Shown here piece after piece: positions 1 to 8,417 of a stretch of 64,000 bases of DNA (its first letter is position 1; the number at the start of each line of letters is the position of its first letter). Source of the stretch: Flavobacterium psychrophilum (GTDB lineage Bacteria > Bacteroidota > Bacteroidia > Flavobacteriales > Flavobacteriaceae); NCBI GenBank assembly GCA_945879625.1, contig CAMCVA010000012.1, forward strand, positions 1-64,000, given 5' to 3'. The translations under genes were made by a program, and so were the position numbers. The notes beneath the pieces were generated by a model. It saw only the letters and a program-made list of their open reading frames with translations, did not search any database and was not told where the DNA came from.

Positions 1-768
1 TTGGTGAAAACCGAAAGTCAAAGTTTTTCTTGTACTACACTTTTCAATTCGATTTATAATCCTTCATTGGCAACAAATCAAACCAAATATCCGTTGCTAC
101 AACAGCATTTTCTGGGTTGGTTTATCCAAACTGAAACTCCTGTTTTCAATTCGGAACAAGCCACATTTATGGATTTTTCGGTGAAACAAAAAGGGAACAC
201 TCGCTTTATGTATGTTTTGCCAACATCGCCAACCGAAGCATTGTTGGAATACACTTTGTTTTCAAAAGAGTTACTTTCAAAAGAAGAATACGAAGCTGAA
301 ATTGAAAAGTACCTTCAACAATTAGAAATCAGCCAGTACACCATTCTTGAAAAAGAAGTGGGTACCATTCCCATGACATGCTATCCATTTTGGAAACACA
401 ATACTAAAAATGTAATCAATATTGGTACTGCAGGTGGTTGGACCAAAGCCAGTACGGGATTTACTTTTAAAAATGCCGACAAGAAATCGAGTGAATTGGT
501 TTCGTTTATGGAAACCCATACCGATGGAAGAAAGTTTCATTCCAAGACCAAATTCTGGTGGTACGATCTCTTGCTTTTGGATATTTTAGATCAAAAAAAC
601 GAAACGGGATCGGCTATTTTCTCAGCCCTTTTCGAAAAGGGAAATGCGCCACTGATCCTAAAATTTTTAGATGAAGAAACGTCGTTTTGGGAGGACTTAC
701 AAGTCATTTGGAAATGTCCAAAAGGACTATTTATCAATGCTTTATTGAAACGACTATTCCGATTTTAA
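1..768 (+). CDS. crtY: Lycopene beta-cyclase, C-terminal part (5' end outside window)
   Basis: The frame is open from the first base, so the gene starts upstream and about 255 C-terminal residues are seen. Lycopene cyclases close beta-ionone rings on lycopene in the yellow carotenoid (zeaxanthin) pathway common in flavobacteria. The visible part matches the second half of the CrtY family: QHFLGWFIQTE followed by FMDFSVKQ, the stretch FMYVLPTSPTEALLEYTLFS, then IPMTCYPFW and GTAGGWTKASTGFTF. The N-terminal FAD/NAD-binding motif lies outside the window. The usual family length is about 380 residues, so roughly a third is missing. No other carotenoid gene is visible downstream; the next gene is an unrelated bacilliredoxin after a 125-base gap. 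Confidence 0.87.
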   Translation: MVKTESQSFSCTTLFNSIYNPSLATNQTKYPLLQQHFLGWFIQTETPVFNSEQATFMDFSVKQKGNTRFMYVLPTSPTEALLEYTLFSKELLSKEEYEAEIEKYLQQLEISQYTILEKEVGTIPMTCYPFWKHNTKNVINIGTAGGWTKASTGFTFKNADKKSSELVSFMETHTDGRKFHSKTKFWWYDLLLLDILDQKNETGSAIFSALFEKGNAPLILKFLDEETSFWEDLQVIWKCPKGLFINALLKRLFRF

Positions 769-831
769 TTGAGCTATCTAACGATAACAAATCTTTATGA
801 TTTGATTCCTTCTTAAGACCAGATTTCTATT

Positions 832-839
832 TATCTTTG
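832..839 (+). promoter_or_regulatory. Candidate -10 element for the bacilliredoxin gene
   Basis: TATCTTTG fits the Bacteroidota -10 consensus TAnnTTTG and lies 54 bases before the start codon. No TTG is found 17-21 bases upstream, so the -33 half is weak or absent. Confidence 0.5.
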
Positions 840-893
840 CCAAAGATTTTATTAAATCAAATACCGTACATCATCAATTAAATATAAATAATT

Positions 894-1304
894 ATGTATC
901 CAGAAGAAATGGTAAGACCAATGAAAGCCGAATTAGTGGACGCTGGTTTTCAAGATTTACATACTGCTGAGGCTGTTGAAAACGCTATCAAAGGAGCAGG
1001 AACCACCTTGGTTGTGGTAAATTCTGTTTGTGGTTGTGCTGCAAGAAATGCACGTCCAGGAGCAAAAATGAGTTTAGAAGGCGCTAAAAAACCAGATCAT
1101 TTGATTACGGTTTTTGCAGGAGTTGATAAAGAAGCAGTTGATGCAGCGCGTCAACACATGTTCCCTTTTCCTCCTTCTTCGCCAAGTATGGCTTTGTTCA
1201 AAGACGGTGAATTAGTTCATATGTTAGAGCGCCACCACATTGAAGGCCGTCCAGCCGAATTAATCGCTGAAAACTTACAAGACGCCTACGCTGAGTTTTG
1301 TTAA
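894..1304 (+). CDS. BrxA/BrxB-family bacilliredoxin (YphP/YqiW type)
   Basis: A 136-residue thioredoxin-fold protein of the BrxA/BrxB (DUF1094) family, full length for the family. The redox site is the characteristic C46-G47-C48 within [14 protein letters not shown]. Other family marks are the N-terminal [10 protein letters not shown], the stretch [19 protein letters not shown] and RHHIEGR near the C-terminus. In Firmicutes these proteins remove bacillithiol from mixed disulfides on oxidised proteins in the cytoplasm; whether this host makes bacillithiol cannot be told from this window. It is a single-gene unit: its own -10 motif upstream and a strong terminator hairpin 16 bases downstream. 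Confidence 0.9.
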   Translation: MYPEEMVRPMKAELVDAGFQDLHTAEAVENAIKGAGTTLVVVNSVCGCAARNARPGAKMSLEGAKKPDHLITVFAGVDKEAVDAARQHMFPFPPSSPSMALFKDGELVHMLERHHIEGRPAELIAENLQDAYAEFC

Positions 1305-1319
1305 ACTAAAACAGTATTT

Positions 1320-1357
1320 AAAAAACCTTTTAGAGAGTAATTTCTAAAAGGTTTTTT
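1320..1357 (+). terminator. Rho-independent terminator after the bacilliredoxin gene
   Basis: A perfect 15-base stem (1320-1334 with 1343-1357, core ACCTTTTAGA/TCTAAAAGGT) with an 8-base loop, ending in a T run. The A run on the left arm also allows function on the opposite strand. Confidence 0.9.
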
Positions 1358-1362
1358 CTTTA

Positions 1363-1393
1363 TTGTCATTTTCGAAATTTCAAATTACCTTTG
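1363..1393 (+). promoter_or_regulatory. Promoter of trhO (TTG-N20-TACCTTTG)
   Basis: TTG at 1363-1365 and TACCTTTG at 1386-1393 match both halves of the Bacteroidota sigma-A consensus, with a 20-base spacer. The predicted start lies about 50 bases before the trhO ATG. Confidence 0.7.
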
Positions 1394-1450
1394 TACCCGA
1401 GTTCTTCCATTTAGAACTCATACATAATTTCTCACTTAAACGTTTATAGC

Positions 1451-2833
1451 ATGCAACTGTACAACACCTTAAGCGCAGAAGAAAGAGCCGAACTGATAGA
1501 CCAAGCAGGCAAACAACGACTCACGTTGTCTTTCTATGCGTATGCCAAAATTGAAGATTCCAAAAAATTTCGAGATGATTTGTTTGTTCAATGGAACAAA
1601 CTCGACGCCCTAGGTAGAATTTACGTCGCCCACGAAGGCATCAACGCCCAAATGAGCCTTCCGGCCGAGAACATGGAAGCGTTTCGGGAAACCTTAGAAT
1701 CCTATAATTTCATGCAAAATATCCGCTTGAATGTGGCGGTTGAGCACGACGACCATTCGTTTCTGAAACTCACCATCAAAGTGCGCGACAAAATTGTAGC
1801 CGACGGATTAAACGATGAAACCTTTGATGTAACCAACATTGGCATCCACCTAAAAGCCAACGAATTCAATCAAATTTTGTCCGATCCCAATACCATTGTG
1901 GTTGATTTTAGGAATCACTACGAAAGTGAAATTGGTCATTTTAAGGGTGCCATTACACCCGATGTTGAAACGTTTCGGGAGAGTTTGCCTATTATTCACG
2001 AGCAACTCAAGTTGCACAAAGAAGACAAAAACTTGGTGATGTATTGCACCGGAGGCATTCGCTGCGAAAAGGCTTCGGCCTACTTTAAACACCAAGGATT
2101 TAAAAACGTATTTCAGTTAGAAGGCGGAATCATCAATTACGCCAAGCAAATCAAAGAAGAAGGCCTAGAAAGTAAGTTTATTGGCAAAAATTTTGTGTTT
2201 GATCACCGCTTGGGCGAACGCATCACCGATGACATCGTGTCGCAATGCCACCAATGCGGAAAACCTTGTGACAACCACACCAATTGCTTGAACGACGGCT
2301 GTCATTTGTTGTTTATTCAATGCGACGATTGCCAAGCGGCCATGGAAAATTGCTGTTCCCCAGAATGTTTATCCGTCACACACTTGCCATTGTCCGAACA
2401 AGTAAAACTGAGAAGTGGCAAACAGGTGGGCAATAAGGTGTTTCGCAAAGGAAAGTCCGAGAAATTAACCTTTAAACATTCGGGCGTTTTGTCGGATACA
2501 CCCCTAGCAAAAGCTCAAGAATCCTTGGACATTCGTCATAAAATAAACCTAAAACAGCGCGAAAAAAAGGCGTTGCTGGGAAAAATAAGCCACTATTATG
2601 TGAAAGCACAAGTGGGTCTTTTTGAGTTAGCAAACGAGGAACTCCACAGCGGCGACACTTTGCTTATTTCGGGACCAACAACCGGAAATGAAACAATAGT
2701 ACTCACAAAAATGACGGTAAATGGCCAAGAAAATACCGTGGCCAAACCCGGCGATAAGCTCACTTTTGAAGTGCCTTTTCGTTTGCGTTTATCGGATAAA
2801 GTGTATAAAATTTTACCTCAAGATTTGAATTGA
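1451..2833 (+). CDS. trhO: TrhO-type tRNA uridine-34 hydroxylase with extra C-terminal beta-barrel
   Basis: TrhO (YceA, UPF0176) uses O2 to hydroxylate U34 of tRNAs to 5-hydroxyuridine. The 460-residue product has the N-terminal acylphosphatase-like domain (about 20-115, with GRIYVAHEGINAQMS), a rhodanese domain (about 135-235) with catalytic C199 in YCTGGIRC, and the Cys-rich segment with CHQCGKPCDNHTNC and CCSPEC (about 265-305). E. coli TrhO ends near residue 350; here about 110 more residues follow. From about residue 377, GKISHYYVKAQVG, HSGDTLLISGP and KPGDKLTFEVP resemble the translation-factor-like barrel at the C-terminus of U32 peptidase-family proteins. The barrel resemblance is my reading of the pattern, not a search result. 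Confidence 0.9.
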   Translation: MQLYNTLSAEERAELIDQAGKQRLTLSFYAYAKIEDSKKFRDDLFVQWNKLDALGRIYVAHEGINAQMSLPAENMEAFRETLESYNFMQNIRLNVAVEHDDHSFLKLTIKVRDKIVADGLNDETFDVTNIGIHLKANEFNQILSDPNTIVVDFRNHYESEIGHFKGAITPDVETFRESLPIIHEQLKLHKEDKNLVMYCTGGIRCEKASAYFKHQGFKNVFQLEGGIINYAKQIKEEGLESKFIGKNFVFDHRLGERITDDIVSQCHQCGKPCDNHTNCLNDGCHLLFIQCDDCQAAMENCCSPECLSVTHLPLSEQVKLRSGKQVGNKVFRKGKSEKLTFKHSGVLSDTPLAKAQESLDIRHKINLKQREKKALLGKISHYYVKAQVGLFELANEELHSGDTLLISGPTTGNETIVLTKMTVNGQENTVAKPGDKLTFEVPFRLRLSDKVYKILPQDLN

Positions 2834-2907
2834 AAATTGACCTTAAAGCCTGTCAGGCGCACATCGTTTTGGTAAAAGAAACGTAGTATTTGCAGCAAAA
2901 TATGCTG

Positions 2908-2938
2908 TTGAAACTTTAAAACTTAAATACTATCTTTA
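2908..2938 (+). promoter_or_regulatory. Candidate promoter of the ricT-gldH-PBP operon
   Basis: TTG at 2908-2910 and TATCTTTA at 2931-2938 are separated by 20 bases. The -10 differs from TAnnTTTG only at the last base. It precedes the first gene of a closely spaced five-gene run by 56 bases. Confidence 0.5.
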
Positions 2939-2994
2939 CGAACGAATCGTTTTACACATAGAATTCGCTCCAGTAGCGATACCAGATATAGATT

Positions 2995-4242
2995 ATGGCA
3001 TGTACAAGTTGTTCAACCTCAACGGGCGGTGCGCCCAAAGGGTGTAAAAATAATGGGACTTGCGGCACCGATAGCTGCAACAAATTGACCGTATTTGATT
3101 GGTTGGCCAACATGAGCCTTCCCAACGGCGAAGCACCATTTGATTGCGTAGAAGTGCGTTTCAAAAACGGTCGAAAAGAATTTTACCGCAATACCGAAAA
3201 ACTGAGTTTAAGCATAGGCGATATAGTAGCTACCGAAGCTTCTCCCGGACACGACATTGGGATAGTTACCTTGACTGGGGAATTGGTAAAAATTCAGATG
3301 AAGAAAAAAGGAGTAGCCGTTACCAGTCCTGAAATAGCCAAAATATACCGCAAAGCATCCCAAAAAGACATCGATATTTGGTCGGCCTCTCGCGACAAAG
3401 AAGAGGGCATGAAGGTGCGCGCGCGCGAATTGGCCATCGCACAAAAATTAGAAATGAAAATTTCGGATATTGAATTTCAAGGCGACGGCTCTAAAGCAAC
3501 TTTTTATTATACGGCCAATGATCGGGTTGATTTTCGTTTGCTGATTAAAGATTTTGCCAAAGATTTTAGCACGAGAATTGAAATGAAACAAGTAGGTTTT
3601 CGTCAGGAAGCTTCTCGTTTGGGAGGCATTGGATCTTGCGGACGCGAATTGTGTTGTTCTACGTGGCTCACCGATTTTCGAAGTGTAAATACTTCGGCAG
3701 CGCGTTACCAACAGCTGTCGTTAAACCCACAAAAATTAGCCGGGCAATGCGGAAAATTGAAGTGTTGTTTGAACTACGAACTAGACACTTATTTGGATGC
3801 TCTTCAAGGATTTCCCGATTTTGACACCAAATTGCAGACCGAAAAAGGAATGGCAATTTGCCAAAAACAAGACATTTTTAAAGGGCTCATGTGGTTTGCC
3901 TACACCGATAATTTTGCCAATTGGCATGTATTAAAAATTGAGCAGGTTAAGGAAATTCTCGCTGAAAACAAATTGAAAAACAAAGTTTCTTCGCTCGAAG
4001 ATTACGCCTTAGAGGTTACAACAGAGCCAGAAAAAGACTTTAATAACGCGATGGGTCAAGAAAGTCTCACCCGTTTTGACCAGCCAAAAAGAAAGAAAAA
4101 AAACAATAAAAACCGCAAACCCAACGGAGAAAATATACCAGCAAATTCAAACAACAACAATAGACCAGCCAACGGAAATCAACCACCGCGAACCGGTCAA
4201 CCGAAAATAACGCCCAATAACCGCAATGAGAATAAGCAATAG
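2995..4242 (+). CDS. PSP1-domain protein, RicT/YaaT-like
   Basis: A 415-residue cytoplasmic PSP1-domain protein. In Bacillus, RicT (YaaT) forms an iron-sulfur complex with RicA and RicF that promotes mRNA processing by RNase Y; those partners are not present here, and the role in Bacteroidota is not established. The N-terminus is Cys-rich (CTSCSTSTGG, then CKNNGTCGTDSC). The core PSP1 domain carries the conserved pairs SCGRELCCSTWL and GQCGKLKCCLNYE (about 205-260). The last 65 residues are a low-complexity Lys/Asn/Pro-rich tail, possibly nucleic-acid binding. Its end overlaps the start of gldH by 17 bases, which indicates co-translation with the gliding gene. Confidence 0.85.
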   Translation: MACTSCSTSTGGAPKGCKNNGTCGTDSCNKLTVFDWLANMSLPNGEAPFDCVEVRFKNGRKEFYRNTEKLSLSIGDIVATEASPGHDIGIVTLTGELVKIQMKKKGVAVTSPEIAKIYRKASQKDIDIWSASRDKEEGMKVRARELAIAQKLEMKISDIEFQGDGSKATFYYTANDRVDFRLLIKDFAKDFSTRIEMKQVGFRQEASRLGGIGSCGRELCCSTWLTDFRSVNTSAARYQQLSLNPQKLAGQCGKLKCCLNYELDTYLDALQGFPDFDTKLQTEKGMAICQKQDIFKGLMWFAYTDNFANWHVLKIEQVKEILAENKLKNKVSSLEDYALEVTTEPEKDFNNAMGQESLTRFDQPKRKKKNNKNRKPNGENIPANSNNNNRPANGNQPPRTGQPKITPNNRNENKQ

Positions 4243-4708
4243 CATAGCGATTGTTGCAGCTACCTTGCTGTTGGTTTCCTGCGATAAAAACCGGGTGTTT
4301 GATGAATACAAAGACGTGGGCAACGCGTGGCATCAAGATAGTTTGGTGCGCTTTGATTTGCCCGCCTTAGAAGCAACCAAAAAGTACAACATGTACCTCA
4401 CGCTTCGCGACAACAACGACTATCCGTTCAACAATATTTTTTTGATTGTGAGTTTAGATCAACCCAACAAAGTTACCTTGGTTGACACCTTAGAATATGC
4501 CATGGCCAATCCTGATGGCAGCTTGTTGGGCGACGGCTTTACCGACGTGAAGGAAAGCAAATTGACCTACAAAACACAGTTCAAAGCACAGAAAGGAGTT
4601 TATCAGGTGCGCATTCAACAAGCGGTGCGACAAACCGGAAAAATTCCCGGCGTAACCGAACTTCCCGGAATTACCGATGTAGGATTTAGAATTGAAAAAA
4701 CAGAGTAA
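4226..4708 (+). CDS. gldH: Gliding motility lipoprotein GldH
   Basis: A 160-residue lipoprotein: a short hydrophobic signal ends in the lipobox LLVSC (Cys19). The body matches GldH (VGNAWHQDSLVRFDLPAL, LRDNNDYPFNNIFLI, TDVGFRIEKTE at the end). In Flavobacterium johnsoniae GldH is required for gliding and chitin use, and gldH mutants are non-motile; its exact place relative to the T9SS machinery is unresolved. The ATG lies inside the 3' end of the PSP1 gene (17-base overlap), and the next gene starts 3 bases after its stop, so it sits in the middle of a translationally coupled group. It supports gliding and T9SS function in this organism. Confidence 0.93.
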   Translation: MRISNSIAIVAATLLLVSCDKNRVFDEYKDVGNAWHQDSLVRFDLPALEATKKYNMYLTLRDNNDYPFNNIFLIVSLDQPNKVTLVDTLEYAMANPDGSLLGDGFTDVKESKLTYKTQFKAQKGVYQVRIQQAVRQTGKIPGVTELPGITDVGFRIEKTE

Positions 4709-4711
4709 ATT

Positions 4712-7006
4712 ATGGCGTTCTCATTTAATTTTAACCAAGAACACGAATTGGCGTATTTCAAAAAACGCTTCTGGAAAATCTTCTTTTATTTTTTGGGCGG
4801 ATTGACCTTGTTTTTTCTGTTTGCCTCTTGGGGTCTTTTTGGTTCCATGCCCTCGTTTGAAGATTTAGAGAATCCTGATTCCAATTTGGCTACCGAGATC
4901 ATTGCAGCCGATGGAGCTACAATCGGGAAATTTTACAACGAAAACCGTACGCCCATAAAATATGCCGATTTACCCAAACACCTAGTGAATGCCTTAATTG
5001 CTACCGAAGACGAGCGTTTTTTTGAGCATTCAGGGATTGACGGACGTGGTACATTGCGGGCCGTATTGAGTGTGGGAACCAGCGGAGGAGCCAGTACGCT
5101 CACCCAACAATTGGCCAAGTTGTTGTTTCACGGCGAAGGTTCTCGATTTTTACCGCTTCGGATTATTCAAAAAGCCAAAGAGTGGATTATCGCCATTCGA
5201 TTGGAGCGCCAATACACCAAAAACGAAATCATTGCCATGTATTTTAACAAGGCCGATTTTGTGAACACCGCCGTGGGAATTCGATCGGCAGCCAAGGTAT
5301 ATTTTGGCAAAGAACCTCGCGATTTATCTATTACCGAAAGCGCCATGTTGGTTGGGATGCTTAAAAATCCGTCCTTGTTTAACCCCATTCGCCGCATCGA
5401 AAAAGTAACAGCCCGCCGCAATGTGGTGTTGGGTCAGATGGTGAAAAATAATTTCTTGCCCGAAAACCAAAAAGAAGCCCTAGAAAAAGATTCCATCGTA
5501 TTGCATTTTCAACCCGAAAGCCACACCGACGGGATTGGGACCTATTTTCGCGAATACCTGCGCGATTTTATGAAAAGTTGGGTGAAAGAAAACAAAAAAT
5601 CAGACGGTACCGAATACGACATGTACAAGGATGGCCTCAAGATATACACCACGATTGATTCGCGCATGCAAACCTATGCCGAAGAAGCGGTGCAGCAACA
5701 CTTGCCCAACCTACAAGCGGAGTTGGCTACCCAACAAAAGGAAAATAAAAACGCCCCATTTGTCAATATTTCGGACGCTGAAACCAAAAAATTGCTCGAT
5801 AAGGCGATGCGCGGTTCGGAGCGTTGGCGAGAAATGTCGGCTGAGGAAAAATCAGAAGAAGACATCATTAAGTCGTTTGCTGTAAAAACCAAAATGAAAG
5901 TGTTTACCTGGAAAGGCGAGCGCGATACCCTTATGACGCCATTGGATTCCATTCGCTACTACAAAAGTTTCTTGCAAACGGGCATGATGGCTATGGAACC
6001 CAATACCGGACACATTAAAGTGTGGGTGGGCGGAATTAATTACAAATATTTTCAGTACGACCACGTAGGCCAAGGCGCCCGACAAGTGGGATCGACCTTT
6101 AAGCCTTTTGTATATGCCACAGCCATAGAGCAATTAAACATGTCGCCCTGTGATTCAATCATTGACAGTCCGTTCATGATTCACAAAGGCCGACACAACG
6201 TAACCGAAGATTGGGAACCCCACAATTCAGATAACGAATACCGCGGCATGGTTACCCTTAAAAAAGCCTTAGCGATGTCAATCAATACGGTTTCAGCCAA
6301 ATTAATTGATAAAGTAGGACCAGAAGCGGTCGTAGAATTAACCCATAAATTGGGCGTAAAATCAGACATCCCTGCTCAACCCGCCATTGCGCTTGGCGCA
6401 GTAGAAATCACGGTGCAAGATATGGTGGCCGCTTATAGCACCTTTGCCAACGAAGGCGTTTACATTAAACCGCAATTCATCACCCGCATCGAAGACAAAA
6501 ACGGGGTAGTGATCTACGAACCCAGCACCGAATCGCACGATGTACTCAACAAAGACATTGCTTTTGCTGTAATTAAATTATTAGAAGGCGTTACCGAAGG
6601 CGGATCGGGCGCCCGACTGCGCACCCAAGGCGGAGGTCACGGTTACAACCGAGTAACGGGCTATCCGTATGTGTTTACCAACCCAATAGCGGGAAAAACC
6701 GGAACGACACAAAATCAATCGGATGGTTGGTTTATGGGGATGGTTCCCAATTTGGCTGCCGGAGTTTGGGTGGGTTGCGAAGACCGATCGGCTCGATTTA
6801 AAGGCATAACCTACGGACAAGGTGCAACAGCGGCTCTTCCTATTTGGGCTATTTTCATGAAAAAATGTTACGACGACGAAACCTTGACGGTATCCAAAAC
6901 TGATTTTGAACGTCCGGCTAATTTGTCAATAAAAGTAGATTGTTGGGCACCACCTGTGCAAGATACCGTTGCCGCCGAGCAAGACACCCAAGAAATAGGA
7001 TTATAA
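4712..7006 (+). CDS. Class A penicillin-binding protein 1A (transglycosylase/transpeptidase)
   Basis: A 764-residue bifunctional peptidoglycan synthase, anchored by one N-terminal membrane helix (about 21-43) with the catalytic part in the periplasm. The GT51 domain starts around residue 75: catalytic Glu99 in ATEDERFFEHSGID, then GGASTLTQQLAKLL. The transpeptidase domain has all three motifs: S461-T-F-K464, S523-I-N525 and K662-T-G-T. Length is normal for the family. It follows gldH by 3 bases and precedes a CoA-transferase gene by 12 bases, so it is transcribed as part of the ricT-gldH run. The C-terminal 60 residues are acidic without a recognisable domain. Confidence 0.95.
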   Translation: MAFSFNFNQEHELAYFKKRFWKIFFYFLGGLTLFFLFASWGLFGSMPSFEDLENPDSNLATEIIAADGATIGKFYNENRTPIKYADLPKHLVNALIATEDERFFEHSGIDGRGTLRAVLSVGTSGGASTLTQQLAKLLFHGEGSRFLPLRIIQKAKEWIIAIRLERQYTKNEIIAMYFNKADFVNTAVGIRSAAKVYFGKEPRDLSITESAMLVGMLKNPSLFNPIRRIEKVTARRNVVLGQMVKNNFLPENQKEALEKDSIVLHFQPESHTDGIGTYFREYLRDFMKSWVKENKKSDGTEYDMYKDGLKIYTTIDSRMQTYAEEAVQQHLPNLQAELATQQKENKNAPFVNISDAETKKLLDKAMRGSERWREMSAEEKSEEDIIKSFAVKTKMKVFTWKGERDTLMTPLDSIRYYKSFLQTGMMAMEPNTGHIKVWVGGINYKYFQYDHVGQGARQVGSTFKPFVYATAIEQLNMSPCDSIIDSPFMIHKGRHNVTEDWEPHNSDNEYRGMVTLKKALAMSINTVSAKLIDKVGPEAVVELTHKLGVKSDIPAQPAIALGAVEITVQDMVAAYSTFANEGVYIKPQFITRIEDKNGVVIYEPSTESHDVLNKDIAFAVIKLLEGVTEGGSGARLRTQGGGHGYNRVTGYPYVFTNPIAGKTGTTQNQSDGWFMGMVPNLAAGVWVGCEDRSARFKGITYGQGATAALPIWAIFMKKCYDDETLTVSKTDFERPANLSIKVDCWAPPVQDTVAAEQDTQEIGL

Positions 7007-7018
7007 TACGGTTTTCAT

Positions 7019-7720
7019 ATGATTAATAAAAAAGTAGCCACAGTCCAAGAAGCGCTGCAAGGCGTTGAAAGCGGCATGACCTTGCTCATAGGCGGATTTG
7101 GCCTGTGTGGAATTCCAGAAAACAGCATTGCCGAATTGGTTGCCAAACAAGTGAATAGCCTTACCTGTGTGTCCAATAATGCTGGCGTAGATGATTTTGG
7201 TTTAGGATTGCTGTTGCAACACAAACAAATCAAAAAAATGATTTCGTCGTATGTGGGCGAAAACGCCGAATTTGAACGTCAAATGCTCTCAGGAGAACTC
7301 GAAGTAGAATTGATTCCTCAAGGTACGTTGGCCGAAAGATGCCGCGCAGCACAAGCAGGAATCCCAGCCTTTTTTACTCCAGCAGGCTACGGAACCGAAG
7401 TAGCCGAAGGAAAAGAGACCCGCGAATTTAACGGAAAAATGCACGTTATGGAACACGCCTTCCAGGCTAATTTTGCTATTGTAAAAGCATGGAAAGGCGA
7501 TACGGCAGGCAATCTAATTTTTAAAGGTACCGCCCGTAATTTTAATCCAAGCATGTGTGGCGCCGCCAAAATTACGGTGGCTGAGGTAGAGGAATTGTTC
7601 GAAGCGGGACAATTAGACCCGAATCAGATCCATATTCCAGGCATTTTAGTGCAGCGCATTTTTCAAGGAAAAACTTTTGAAAAACGCATCGAACAACGAA
7701 CCGTTAGAGCCCGAAAATAA
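7019..7720 (+). CDS. scoA: 3-oxoacid CoA-transferase subunit A
   Basis: A 233-residue alpha subunit of a heterodimeric family I CoA-transferase, moving CoA from succinyl-CoA to acetoacetate or a similar 3-oxoacid. Family marks are the glycine-rich [15 protein letters not shown] near residue 20, [16 protein letters not shown], and [10 protein letters not shown]. Length is normal. The partner subunit follows after 36 bases in the same direction. Substrate (acetoacetate versus 3-oxoadipate) cannot be fixed from sequence alone; the absence of aromatic-degradation genes nearby favours ketone-body or leucine catabolism. Confidence 0.92.
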   Translation: MINKKVATVQEALQGVESGMTLLIGGFGLCGIPENSIAELVAKQVNSLTCVSNNAGVDDFGLGLLLQHKQIKKMISSYVGENAEFERQMLSGELEVELIPQGTLAERCRAAQAGIPAFFTPAGYGTEVAEGKETREFNGKMHVMEHAFQANFAIVKAWKGDTAGNLIFKGTARNFNPSMCGAAKITVAEVEELFEAGQLDPNQIHIPGILVQRIFQGKTFEKRIEQRTVRARK

Positions 7721-7756
7721 GGAAATCAAATTTTCAAAATTCCTAATACGTTAATT

Positions 7757-8410
7757 ATGCTAGGTAAAGAAGAAATAGCAAAACGAATTGCCCAAGAAGT
7801 GCAAGATGGTTATTATGTAAATTTAGGCATTGGAATTCCAACCTTGGTGGCCAATTATGTGCGCACCGATATTGAAGTAGAGTTTCAAAGCGAAAACGGC
7901 GTATTGGGCATGGGTCCGTTTCCGTTTGAGGGCGAAGAAGACGCCGATGTAATCAATGCCGGAAAACAAACCATTACCACCTTGCCAGGCGCTTCTTTTT
8001 TTGATTCGGCTACGAGTTTTGGTATGATCCGCGGACAGCACATCGATTTGACTATTTTGGGCGCCATGGAGGTAGCCGAAAACGGGGACATCGCCAACTG
8101 GAAAATTCCTGGAAAAATGGTAAAAGGCATGGGCGGTGCCATGGATCTGGTTGCTTCGGCAGAAAATATAATTGTCGCCATGATGCACGTGAACAAAGCG
8201 GGCGAATCTAAAATTCTTAAAAAGTGTACATTACCGCTCACCGGTGTGGGTTGCGTAAAAAAAGTAGTGACCGAATTGGCCGTGTTGCAAGTAACGCCCA
8301 ACGGATTTAAGCTTCTTGAGCGCGCACCTGGCGTGACCGTAGAAGCAATTATAGCCGCTACTGAAGCCAACTTAATAATAGAGGGAGTTATTCCTGAAAT
8401 GAAATTGTAG
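7757..8410 (+). CDS. scoB: 3-oxoacid CoA-transferase subunit B
   Basis: A 217-residue beta subunit, which bears the catalytic glutamate: E46 in FQSENGVLGMGPFP forms the glutamyl-CoA thioester. Other family stretches are YYVNLGIGIPTLVANYV, INAGKQTITTLPGASFF and KMVKGMGGAMDLVA. Normal length. Last gene of the plus-strand run that begins at 2995. Its stop is only 7 bases from the stop of the convergent acyltransferase gene, and I see no hairpin between them. Confidence 0.93.
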   Translation: MLGKEEIAKRIAQEVQDGYYVNLGIGIPTLVANYVRTDIEVEFQSENGVLGMGPFPFEGEEDADVINAGKQTITTLPGASFFDSATSFGMIRGQHIDLTILGAMEVAENGDIANWKIPGKMVKGMGGAMDLVASAENIIVAMMHVNKAGESKILKKCTLPLTGVGCVKKVVTELAVLQVTPNGFKLLERAPGVTVEAIIAATEANLIIEGVIPEMKL

Positions 8411-8417
8411 TAGGTTG

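Noticed and set aside
7885..8370. 161-codon open frame on the minus strand within scoB
   Set aside because: It is antisense to a well-conserved CoA-transferase subunit and has no family resemblance; an overlap effect of codon use.
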